Shown piece after piece: positions 1 to 10,000 of a DNA stretch of 64,000 nucleotides; the first letter of the stretch is position 1, and each line of letters opens with the position of its first letter. This DNA comes from Pelomyxa schiedti. Taxonomy: Eukaryota > Evosea > Pelobiontida > Pelomyxidae. The stretch is from the NCBI GenBank assembly GCA_020536535.1, contig JAHLWZ010000676.1, forward strand, positions 113,316 to 177,315. The letters are read 5' to 3'. Position numbers and translations under genes: made by a program. The notes beneath the pieces are model-generated. The model did no database searches. It was not told the origin of the DNA and saw only the letters and a list, made by a program, of their open reading frames with translations.

Positions 1-568
1 GTGGGGAAGGTCTTTCTGAACCCAGTTTAGGGCGCTTGGCCTTGTCTGTAGGCGTGGTGGTGTCACCTTCAGCAGCACAGAGCCCCCTCTTGCGCAGCAC
101 ACTCCCATCACCATCATCACTACTGCTGCTAATGTCTTCATCACCAATCGTGTGGGTACTGTGGTTTGCTTTTCCCTTGCTCTTGCCCTTGCTTCTGATA
201 GCATCGCCAGCACCGCCGGTCTCGTACTTCCTCCCCCCTCCATTTCCCTTTCTGGTACCCTTATCGCATGTTTCTTCACGATGTACGTTGCGATGGTGCA
301 GGTTTCCAGTTTCGAGTTTGCTTTCAATCTCGTCATCGTAATCGTCGCTGCTGTCGGTGTCGTGCTTGTTGGAGGCGGGGATCTTCTTTGCGGTGGCCCT
401 GCCCCTTTTGTAGTATGTGGCTACTACTTTCTTCCCGCGGTGCCGCGTGCCTGTTTTCGCCCTGGCCGGTGGTGTTTTGCGCTTCGATGTATTTTCTTCC
501 CAGTCGCTATCTTTGCTGTCGTCGCTGTCGCTGTGGTTGTTGCTGTCGGACGCGCTAGATCGCCCCAT
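1..568 (-). CDS. N-terminal part of a charged, probably nuclear protein (cut by window edge)
   Basis: Reading the minus strand from the ATG at 566-568 gives an uninterrupted frame of about 189 codons that runs off the window start. The product begins MGRSSASDSNNHSDSDDS and continues with SDWEE, basic clusters and Ser/Asp-rich stretches (SSDDYDDE, DISSSSDDGDG). No signal peptide or membrane segment is seen. Alternating acidic-Ser and Lys/Arg stretches are typical of disordered tails of chromatin or RNA proteins. The N-terminus of a CHD-type remodeller would fit, but the diagnostic domains would lie outside the window, so no function is assigned. The plus-strand frames over this stretch are shadows. 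The gene diverges from the one starting at 732, with 163 bp between the start codons. Confidence 0.6.
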   Translation of the reverse strand, partial: MGRSSASDSNNHSDSDDSKDSDWEENTSKRKTPPARAKTGTRHRGKKVVATYYKRGRATAKKIPASNKHDTDSSDDYDDEIESKLETGNLHHRNVHREETCDKGTRKGNGGGRKYETGGAGDAIRSKGKSKGKANHSTHTIGDEDISSSSDDGDGSVLRKRGLCAAEGDTTTPTDKAKRPKLGSERPSP

Positions 569-731
569 CCGGACACGATTTGTTAATTGGGTGATCTGGA
601 GCTGTGAAGTCATCAACAATCAAACTGTCACGTCTTTCTGTGGCAGGTGATGGGAGTTGCCTGCGTGTGTGGGACGCCTTGTGGGGCGCCATTATTGAGA
701 TTTTTTCTCCCAACGCATAGTGCCAGATCCA
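569..731. promoter_or_regulatory. Putative shared promoter between divergent genes
   Basis: This 163 bp gap separates the minus-strand ATG at 568 from the plus-strand ATG at 732. No clear TATA box is visible. The assignment rests only on gene orientation. Confidence 0.35.
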
Positions 732-1988
732 ATGGCTACACCTGAGAGCGGAGTCGACAGTGCGACAGCGGTGGCACAGCAAAACAGAATACGAGCTCTC
801 TTTTTCACGTTTATAGACTACATCAGTTCGATCTTGGACAGTTCGACTCAAAGAAATCCACCAAACAACGTTGGGCCTGTTCTGGAAGAGAGAGTGGATG
901 AAAGAGGCTGTAGGAGTGAGGCGATATGCGACTCGCTGTTAGGCAGTTGGATGTTTGTTTATTCTCCGTCAGAACTTCAAGTAGTTCCCCATCCCATTGA
1001 GTAAATACGCACTAGTTTTTACTTCGATCCAGTTTATACAAGATACAAAAAATAGCATTCAAACTCAGTTATGTGAGTTGCGAGCAGTCAAAACTTCTGC
1101 TAGTAAGTCACTGTTCGCTCAGGAGTCTTTGAGATTATTCAAGTTACTTTCTTCTGAGGTAAACATCTCAATAAATTACCTGAATTCTGAGTTCAAATTT
1201 ATAGGATCAGAGGAGACTCAATGTAGAAGAATTGGATAGTGCTGCTCGTTCCAAAATACTTTCCGATGTTGTCAATATGCACTCGACAATCTGGCTGGAC
1301 TACATATTAGGCACTCTTATCCCAGAGGAACGGAAGAAAGAATTTCTGGAGCACTACCAGGAGCATAAATATGAACGAGGTACATTTTGTGGATGGAATT
1401 GGGATTGACTTCTATAGGAGTGGTTGGTGGAATGAAAGAGCTTGCTTGGCGGGCTTCACAAACCAAGGGGCTGAAACCGCGTGTTGTATCAGAAATGGTG
1501 TGGAGTATTTTTATGTCTCTCCGCTGCAGGTAGAATCGAGAGTTACCCAAATGCTACCAATTCAATTACCCTAGTTTACGAATCTTCTTGAATCGGGAGC
1601 TCTCTGACGCAGAACTCCATGGGCTATCCTGTCAAGTTGTTTCCTGCATTGATTCCTTGATCCATATGTGGTTGGAAACCGTAAAGAATAGTGCCAGGGG
1701 CAGGTTGAATGCTGGACGCCTACAGATATTGTGGAAACAACAACAGGTGAAAGAATTTATTTGCATTGCCGCATAACAAAGAAATCGTAGGAAGAAAAGG
1801 AAAAGCATACTAGAGAGTTGGCACAGGCTGGGAATCTGGCACACTTTGAGGGCATCCACGTTGTTGTACAAGCCCATGAAAGGTGCACTATGACCAAGGA
1901 GGAGATTGGCCAACTTGGTGACAAATTGAAGTTCAGGCTTATTGAGGATTACCACCCTTTTACACCCAAAGCACACCAAGGAACTTAA
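732..1988 (+). CDS. Multi-exon protein of unknown function
   Basis: The chosen start is ATG at 732; the upstream codon at 720 is GTG. Clear introns are 1159-1204, 1380-1417, about 1530-1574 and about 1748-1790. Each keeps the frame and removes stops. The joined product includes TIWLDYILGTLIPEERKKEF, then GGMKELAWRASQTKG and VSEMVWSIFMSLR, and ends in a charged helix and LIEDYHPFTPKAHQGT before the stop at 1986-1988. The part from 890 to 1015 must hold at least one more intron whose borders I could not fix (one candidate is 981-1015, but its phase does not match). Mostly helical and soluble; no signal peptide, membrane segment or known motif. I do not recognise the family. Confidence 0.6.
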
Positions 1989-2105
1989 TTGCTTGTCCAA
2001 TTCGAAACAAAAAAAAAAAAAATATGTATCATTGTGTAAACAACTCTTATATTATTATCAAGTTTGGATTCCTAATTACTTCAAAGTTCACAAGTCCGTC
2101 ACTAT

Positions 2106-3175
2106 TCACCTGTAGGTGTGTAAGAAGTAATCACAGCAGTCACATGCAACACACACATCAAAAGGTCCCCAACGTTCCGCCGGTTGTCCATTTCCGTCTT
2201 CTTCATGCACTGCCATCTTAGAAATATGGAACGTCTCCACTGACCCATCTGATGGAAAGGGTTTAGCATGATTAATGGGGAGGGGAGTGGTTGTGTACCT
2301 TTGCTTTTCCATACAAGCGGATTGAATATATGGCATTGGGAGCAACCAATCCTAGTACGCTTTGCTGGTAACCAAGAATCCGAACTTCGGGTATACCACA
2401 CGAAAGCCTCCACACCCTTGCAATTGTCACTGTTCCTCACGCAGATTTTCATGACAGCTGCTGGGCCTTGCGCCGCTTTGGCAGTAGAACCACATGGGCC
2501 AGTACCTTCCACTGCAGTGCTTACAGCCACGCTTACAGCCGCCTCCGCCCCTCCTCCCACCAATACTACGCTCTCTGCCGCACCCCCACAAGAATACAGC
2601 TTGCCATTGCCATTGCCATTGCCAGTCCCAGTCCCGTTGCCGTTGTCGTTGTCGTTGTCGTTGTCACTGTCATTGCCGCCCAGTCCAACCACAACAGCGC
2701 CACCCGAAGAAGATGCCGCGACACTAGTCGAGCCCGGGCCAGCCACAGCCACACCAACAGCAGACCCAGCGGGAGCGTCTATCACCACACCCACCGCAGG
2801 CACGCTGGTGCTCCCCCCTTCCCCGCCGCCCCCGCCGATCCCCACTCCCACTCCCGCCGCCGCCGCCGCTCCCTCCCCTTCCTCAGCGCCCGCCGCCTCC
2901 ACCGCGACTTGGACGCCTCCCCCTGTCGTCCGCTGTTCCTTGGTAGGAGGAGGAGGAGGGGGGCTGGTGGTCACCGAGACAGAGCCAGAACCGACCACTA
3001 CTGTGACGCCGCCAACGTCGACTACGACGCCGTCCTGTCCCACAATGACGCCGCCGTTGCCACTGCCCCTTGTTGTCGACGACGCGGCGTTCACCGTCAC
3101 CTTTGTGCTAGCCATCATCATCAGCCCTGCCTGAATCAACACGCACACGACAATTACGTCCGGGGTCCAACGCAT
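2106..3175 (-). CDS. Secreted low-complexity Gly/Val/Ser-rich protein with Cys-rich C-terminus
   Basis: The ATG at 3175 opens a long minus-strand exon. The first 30 residues form a signal peptide (basic MRW, then a hydrophobic core with VVCVLIQAGLMMM). About 200 residues follow, rich in Gly, Val, Ala and Ser, with a run of Asp-Asn and Gly-Asn pairs encoded by a hexamer repeat at 2601-2676. The C-terminal 100 residues are more ordered and contain several cysteines (ICVRNSDNCKG, IGCSQC, CVACDCCDYF). A 50 bp intron at 2249-2298 is inferred: splicing it keeps the frame and ends at 2106-2108. Probably an extracellular or cell-surface protein; no enzyme motif is seen. Long plus-strand frames across this gene come from its biased composition. 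Confidence 0.65.
2601..2676. repeat. Hexanucleotide repeat inside the secreted-protein gene
   Basis: Runs of ttgcca, gtccca and gttgtc-type hexamers repeat in frame. On the minus strand they encode alternating Asn-Asp and Gly-Asn or Gly-Thr pairs. This is typical replication-slippage expansion of coding sequence. Confidence 0.8.
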
Positions 3176-3378
3176 TCCTTCTCAGAGATCTTTGTTTGTT
3201 CGTGTCCGACATCGTTGGCACCATCGCCTTGTTCCCATGGGAACGGCACCACAATTTTGTTTTTCGTTTTTAACTTTTCAATCAATCACCCAGTAAAAGA
3301 GACATTTAAGGAAAAAATACAAAATTTTCTCTCACAATTGGTCTGGTGTAGTTTATTATGCAAAGGAGATGTACGTTT

Positions 3379-4164
3379 TTACATGACGGAGCAACGTTTC
3401 CTCTTCTTTCCTTTTAGTACGTTAGGGGTGAATAGGCAAGGCATCAAGAAAGAATACCCTTGTTGAAGAGCACTGCCTTGATGGCTTCGTCAAAAACGAG
3501 CTTAAGGTTATCTCCGGACTTGGCGGAACACTCGATGTACTTGAGAGCCTTGATTCTTTGTGCCACTTCATTGCCTTGATCATAAGTGACAATGGTTTGT
3601 CCCATTGTCTTCAGCTTTGCAATGGCATCGGGGTCATTCCTGCCGTCCACCTTTGTTCCAATCAGAATGTATGGAACTCCATCAGCTGGATTGGACACTT
3701 TAGTGTTATTGAAGAGTAAAAAATAGAATGTACCTGGGCTGAAATGGATGATTTCTGGGTGCCATTTGGCAATTACGTTTTCCAGAGATACCGGATTCGT
3801 TATGGCAAAGCAGATAAGGAATACATTGGTGTTAGAGTAACTGAGTGGCCTCAATCGATCATATTCCTCCTGTCCAGCAGTATCCCACAATGTCAGCTCA
3901 ATGTTTCGATTACCAGCTGTAAGAGTAACAACTGTACCGAGGGAAAAAAAAGGTCAACTCCTAGCCAAGGTACAACGGAAAAAGAAAAAAAAAACAAGCA
4001 AAAAACTAAACAAATAGCTCACCGTAGTTATCAAAAACAGTAGGGACATAGGTCTTTGGGAACTCGTGATTCGCGTAAGTGATCAGCAGGCACGTCTTCC
4101 CCACGGCACCATCTCCAACCACTACCAACTTGATAGACTGAGTGCCAGGTGTTGGTTCGGTCAT
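3379..4164 (-). CDS. Rac/Cdc42-type Rho GTPase
   Basis: Four exons (4164-4023, 3931-3734, 3685-3458, 3410-3379) join in frame to a 199-residue protein, the usual Rac length. It starts [20 protein letters not shown] and has the P-loop GDGAVGKTC, switch [10 protein letters not shown], switch [19 protein letters not shown], a GTKVD base-recognition motif and ECSAK. Rho GTPases cycle between GDP and GTP at membranes to control actin, phagocytosis and motility. The 32 bp last exon encodes a polybasic stretch and prenylation box, [10 protein letters not shown]. If the intron at 3411-3457 is missed, the protein appears to end at GILS without a CAAX box. The Asp-Gly-Arg-Asn stretch after GTKVD and the HFSPADGVP segment differ from animal Rac. 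Which Rho subfamily it belongs to is not settled. Confidence 0.93.
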
Positions 4165-4377
4165 GTTTGTTTGTTGTTTGATGACGGTTTTTGTTTGTTG
4201 TTGTTGTTTTATTTGTTTTTGTGTGTGGAAAAGGGTCTTTTAAATTGATCAAACGTGCTCGATGAAGAATTTCGCGTGAATGTTTGCCGAGGAAGAAAAG
4301 ATTTTATCTGATTGGTTTTATTTTGAAAAGAGATCAAGCAGCAGTTGCCGATGTATCTGGGGTTTGTTTTTTGTGCC

Positions 4378-5995
4378 TCAGTGTGCTCTACGTACCTTCT
4401 TGGTTGTTGTTGCCTTGGGCTTTTCTGCATCCGATGAAGAACTAGAGGATTCATCACCGGAGGAATGTTCTGAGGATTCAGACGACGAGGATGACTCCTC
4501 GTCACTAGACTCAGAGGAGGATTCAGAGGATGATTTTGGGTGTTTCCTCTTTACAGTGTGTTTCTTGGTTGTGGCGGTTTTGCTTGTCTTGGGCTTCGTT
4601 GTAGGTTTCTTTTTCTTGCCCCTGGCCGATTTGGTAGCGGCCTTTGCTTTTGCATTTGCGCGTGTTTGTTCTTCTGAAATTGGTTCTGGACACTTGCTAG
4701 AATGCAGGGAATAAAGAAGGTCAATCTCAGCTCTGTACGCGGCATCAACCGGCGTAGTGCTTCCTGATTTCTTGGGCGGGGGTGTTTCTAGTATCAGCGG
4801 TAAATGTCTCATTCTGGGATCGTTCATTATGCACCAGAAAGGTACAAGGCCCATCATCCCCTTGCCAATATTTGCGTGCCTGTCGGACTTGCTTCCGCAT
4901 TTCGTTGCACAGTCATTAATGTGAACAGCTTTGAGATACTAGGTTTTTGTGGGGGAAAAAACTGGTGGTATTGACGCACTTGAAGCCCAATTTCATTATC
5001 AATGGCTTGCATCATTTCCTCATAACCTTCTTTTGAGCGAATATCAAAGCCTCAAGGACTAATGGTGAGATTTTCAAGTTAAGATAAACATATAAACCTG
5101 CAGCAAAGGCGTGGCACGTATCAAGACACATTCCAACTCGACTTTTATCTGTTACGCCATTTATCATTAAATGTAATTGCCCAAAACGTGATCCAACGGA
5201 ATGTCCTTGCCCTGCACTGTTCTCCAGTAATATAGTAGTTATTACAGGAGCAACGGGCTGTGGGCTAGGGGGCGTAGAATGTGAACTTGCAGTTGTTGTA
5301 TTGGATGGTGCAGTGGTGTTAGTTTCGGGTACTTTAGTGCCTACGAAATTAGATGAAAAACAGGATAGGACATAGGTTCAACTGTTGGGAATCACTTGAT
5401 GAAGATGCGACAACAACATCTGCAGTTTTTGCTATTGCCTCATTAATAGCTGCAGAAATCTTATTGCAGGCTGCGGAATCACCAATACTCTTTGTGTCAC
5501 TCCCAGGATGCACCACAATGTAAGGTATTCCTAAAATACAGCACCTATAGCCAGAAAAAGCAAATTAGTACACTGCACTGCTAACCATAAATTCATTGTA
5601 ATTTCATAAAGGGGGCTTCAACCGCGTCCCATAATTAACAGCCGTTGCTACAACCTGCGGAGCTCGTCAGACAGACAAGCCACGCTCTTTTCGCGAGTGC
5701 TCTCGTCGCCAGAGCAAAAGTTCGACAGGTACGAACCATGCGCGGCCACGGCCGTAGCCTCCACGCCCGCGCCTCGCCGCGCCGACGCGAACCTCGCGGC
5801 CTCGTCGGGGCCGATGGGCCGCGGCGCCGCCCACGAGCGGCCGTTGCGCACGAAGAGCGCCACGGCCCTCGCGCCCTTGCGCGCCGCGCGGCCGAACACC
5901 GCAGACATGTCGCCCCCTGACGAGTTGGTGTGCGCACCGACCCACCAGTCGTTCCGCGACACCGTGGCAGAGGAGGCCGCAGCGGATGCACTCAT
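4378..5995 (-). CDS. Endonuclease IV (AP endonuclease, Nfo/Apn1 family) with charged C-terminal tail
   Basis: Endonuclease IV cuts DNA at abasic sites in base-excision repair using a three-metal zinc site. Exons 5995-5655, 5544-5395, 5340-5098, 5050-4980 and 4938-4378 join in frame. Family motifs appear in order: [79 protein letters not shown] and LPLILETP. These hold the conserved His, Glu and Asp metal ligands. A Thr/Ser/Pro-rich insert lies just before the LLEN motif, coded around 5250-5340. After LILETP comes a roughly 120-residue tail, Lys-rich then Ser/Glu/Asp-rich, that may be nuclear-targeting or DNA-binding. The start is ATG at 5995. The end is uncertain: a strong donor (gtacgt) and a 39 bp intron at 4357-4395 would add a short helix and move the stop to 4318. 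Confidence 0.92.
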
Positions 5996-6262
5996 GGTGA
6001 TGGATATGGCTGGTGTCACAGCCTATCTTCAGTTCCCGGAATCAGCAGCTTGTGGTGATATGGCTGGTTCCACGAACCCTACGCTGCTCCCGGGGTATTA
6101 TTATTAATAATACGCAGTGAACCATCCCGGAGCCCAAATTTTGAGGGCTGTTCTTCTCAAGAAGAAATCCCTTTCGGCTCTCATTACCTTAATCACATAC
6201 GAAGGGAACAAGCAATTTTTTAAACGAAAGAAAGAAAAGGAAAAAAAAACCCCAACCAAAGA
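5996..6262. promoter_or_regulatory. Putative bidirectional promoter between Endonuclease IV and DsrE-like genes
   Basis: A 267 bp gap lies between the divergent start codons. The side next to the plus-strand ATG is A-rich (around 6215-6260). Inferred from orientation only. Confidence 0.35.
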
Positions 6263-6837
6263 ATGAGCACTACGCCCAAGCGCAAACTGCTGTTCATCAT
6301 CTTCAACGACAACGAGTGCACCGCCAAGCACGCGTTGTGGTGGGCGCAGGACCTTACGTCCCGAGGCCACGTAGTGAGGGTCATATTCGAGGGCCCAGGC
6401 ACCCGCCTCGTCGACAATCCAGCAATGGACGCCGACATCAAACAAGCCCTCGCTAGCCACCTCGTCGTGGGCGCCTGCAAGGTACCGTACAAGTTCAACC
6501 AACTTTTTTTTTTCCCCCTTAGTTCTAAATGCACAATGCCATGCTACTGGTGGCGTGATAAAATTAGTAAGAACGTAAAAGCCAATCGCCAACAAACAAA
6601 CGCCCATATTGGCAATATCCTATCACGACTCAGCATAGTAACTAATATAACAACCAACACACACAGGCAGCATCTGGAGCGATGGGATGCGGCGGGCCGA
6701 CCGCCGTCTGCCCAGGAGGAGTTCCCCCTCTGCACCAAAAGTGCAACGAGCTGGGCGTAACACTGCTGAGTGACTTGAGGGGACATGCCAACGTGGGGCC
6801 ATTTGTGGACGAGGGATTTGAGATGGTTACATTCTGA
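6263..6837 (+). CDS. DsrE-like small protein
   Basis: Two exons (6263-6481 and 6667-6837) join in phase to 129 residues. The order of motifs fits the DsrE/DsrF-like fold: KLLFIIFNDNECTAKHALWW, a GHVVRVIFEGPGT strand, then VVGACK with further Cys residues (GCGGPTAVC), LGVTLLSDLRGHANVGPF and a C-terminal GFEMVTF. Family members of this compact type are best known from anaerobic bacteria and archaea, and some DsrE proteins carry or relay sulfur on a Cys. Whether this one does is unknown. No targeting peptide is seen, so it is probably cytosolic. A transferred prokaryotic gene that gained an intron is plausible but not shown. Confidence 0.75.
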
Positions 6838-7014
6838 GTGAGGCCTGTGTCTACTTAGACGGACTGCGGCCGTTTGAATTCAATCCCCGCTGTAATTTGC
6901 TCGGAAGATTGTGGTGTGCAGAACCCCAATGAACCAACCCATAATAAACGTGGCTTTGCCGGTTCTACAACAAGTTTTTTGGAGCCGATCTTTCTCCGAA
7001 AAAGAAACCGCAGG

Positions 7015-10000
7015 ATGGGAGGGTCGTCGGTTTTTTTCCTGTTCGCGTGCGTGGGGATTGTGGGCATTGTGGGTCACGAGACTATTTTTTTGTATGGCCA
7101 AATAGACAACTCCTATGCAGGTGGTTTTCCTTTTTTTTTTGGGTTTTTTCCCTTATGGCTGCCTTGTAGAGTTTAGCACCAAGGTGGCCAATGATTGGAT
7201 TCCACTTTACCCCAGCAGTTTTTCTGGAGGGTTTTCTGTCAATCCACAAAATGCAATTACAAAGGATGTATTCCCTGGCTTTCAAGCAGGCCCTTCTGAT
7301 TGTGTGTTTCTACTGGGTGTGACAATATTAATCCTCTGCATTCCATTTAAGTGTGGGCAAACAGTCAGCAGTATCCACTCCTGCTCTCCTTTACCATAAG
7401 TTCATCTATCTGGAATGTTGTTTCTTCCTCTTTTGCTTTTTCTGCTGCAGTTCTTGGTGTTTCAACTGGTATGCACTACTGGTTGTAGATAAAGCATCTC
7501 AATTTTCAATGTGTTGGCAGGCACTGGAGGAACAGTAGCTGTGTATGTGAACTCAGAAAAAGCCGCACAACAGTCTTATGCAAGGGGTTCCAACGAAGAT
7601 ATTCTCAACACATTCTCTGGCTCTGTTGTGATGTACTTGAGTTTCACTCTCGACAAATCTTTATTTGTTCTGGGTTCCAATACAATAGAACTTGTTATCT
7701 CCTTGGTATTTTCCTCTGTCCTTTTGGTGAATATAAGTGAAGTCAGGGAGCTTGGAATATATACGACTATCTACTGCTGGAAGGTCTAGTTGGTGATAAT
7801 ATTGAGGTTTTTGGGCAATTTTCCTTCAAGTGTAATGCTATACCTAGGTTTTGTATCTCAGTGCAAAAAGCCTCCCATTCCTGGCAAATGTTGGTGGTGT
7901 AGCGGAAAGTGTTGTCCAGTTCAGTGGCACTGCCGTAGGTACATCAGAAGTGTGCACATTAGCATCAGTAATCTTATCTGGTGATACATACACCACAAAA
8001 TCAAATATCACGGGAGGCACATTTACCATTAATGTCAATGTAGTATGCCACGTTTTCCTCCAGGGCACTCACTTTCACTTTAGGTGCCAGAACAATCTCA
8101 GCCCAATTCTGTACTTGTGACTCTGACAGACTGTGATTCGAATATGCTCTTTCCATCCTTTTCCGCAACTGTGGAGCCAGTTCGACATCTTACTGTAATG
8201 TTAATACCGCATTCCCACCTTGATATTGGGTATGCTGACTTGCAGGTTTACCTACACTTGTTCCTCGGATACTATTAAACTTCCGCACAAGCCTAATGTT
8301 ATTATCTCTCAAAAAACATATCTGGAGCATGCTCTTTCTCTGATAGAAGAAACTACATCTAGCCCTTCTCCTATGACTTGGGTTGCTGAAGCTTCTTGGC
8401 CAGAGTGGCTTCTCATGGTGGGTATTTTTTTAAAAAAATCAAAAAAAACAAGTTCAGAAAACAATCAACATTTTTAAGAATGACTTTGGGCCATATGATG
8501 AGTATGGAGCTGCTTTATCAGAGGCCACCCTCACGAAAGACCTCCCAACACAATTCTGGGTTGACATTCCCTGTATGCCTGAAGCTTGAAATGCATGCCT
8601 CTCAAAAACCTCAGATATGAAAAATGTAGCAGGTTATGCTGCTCTTACAACCTCAGCACATTGTGATGATGACAGAGAAAATAATCGACGGCTAGTTGAT
8701 GGTTCCCGCATGGAATGGAGTAGCTATGCCTCTGCTAGCTCTTCCTGGGCGGAACTTTCATTTGATACTCCCCTGACTCAACTGAAATACATTGCCATAA
8801 GAGGTGGAGATGTTACTGTCAATTCAGTCACAGTGTCAATCAACAGTGGACAGGCAAATTACACTGTTGCCACATTACCGGGTGATTTCTTTTTTTCTCC
8901 TTCACCAAAGTTATTTAAATTGACTCTTAGACCACACTGCCAGAGCGTTATTGTCATTCACCACCTTTCCTTCCCCAATCTCCAACATTCGACTTGATAC
9001 TTTCAAGACATTTGGTGATATACAATTCGACTTAACTGAACTGGAAGTTTGGGTTCCCTTCTCACCACAGGACACTCGCACATCCCTTGAATCAGCGTTC
9101 CAATCAGGGCGCTGTGACAGTTCCGCATTATTGATGAACTTTTTGACGGGGTGCCCGCCTACTGAGTGGATGATAAGACAATTAATCAGAAGCATTTCTG
9201 CCTTATCGGAGCTTGGAAAAACTACACCAACGACTGCACTAATAACTGATGTACCTGGCTTCTCGTGGGTTGTACCAGGTATGCTCCTATTATTTGGTGC
9301 AGTTTAACGTATCAGCCTTCCAGATATCCTTTCCGAAGCTGGGGTAAAATATTTTTCACTCAAATTTTGTAACAAGACTAGGTAAAATACTTTTACCCAG
9401 CCTTGAATCTATACCACGCTAATAATGGCCTCTATAATATGCCTCAAGCCTTTTGGTGGGAAGGTTGTAGTTTTCCATTACTATTTTTCTTATTTCTTTA
9501 AGGTCCATCTGGGGGCAGAGTTCTTGTATTCCACTCCTTTGATAATTACAACGAAGGCTGGGAGATGGGATGGACTCGATCAGTGGAACTTGTTGAAGAA
9601 AATGCCCCAAGTTCACAATTTCCAAAACACAAAAACAATTCACGCTTCCTAGGCTGGTTAGAAAGTCTAGATGCAGAAGAATATAGCTTTACTGTTGCTG
9701 CACTGAGGACATTGGGTGATATAACTGACGATGGCCCTGTGGCAATGTATCCATTGGATTGTTTGTTTACCTTCTCAGTTTCTCAGGTATCTACCAGATG
9801 TTGTCTCTGAATGGAATGAGAAATGGCTCTGGCCACATGCAGTCATAGCAACCCCAACGGAATTTTTTGATGTTTTGACCAGTGATGAAGCTACCAAATA
9901 CTTACCCGTGCTTCAAGGAGACTGGACAGGGTTGGGATTTTTATCCCCTGTTGATACTTATTCTTCAAAGGTATTGGGAGGATGGTGTGGGGTCATCTGC

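Noticed and set aside
36-650. Several overlapping plus-strand frames rich in Val, Leu, Ser and Cys
   Set aside because: They are antisense shadows of the charged minus-strand exon at 1-568, whose composition makes the opposite strand open and hydrophobic.
2268-3466. Plus-strand frames of 288 and 332 codons
   Set aside because: They mirror the low-complexity minus-strand secreted protein; their products are Thr/Pro or His/Arg-rich without domain, and the minus strand has a signal peptide and a consistent intron.
3444-3890. Rac-like GTPase lacking a CAAX box
   Set aside because: The apparent loss disappears when the 47 bp intron at 3411-3457 is removed.
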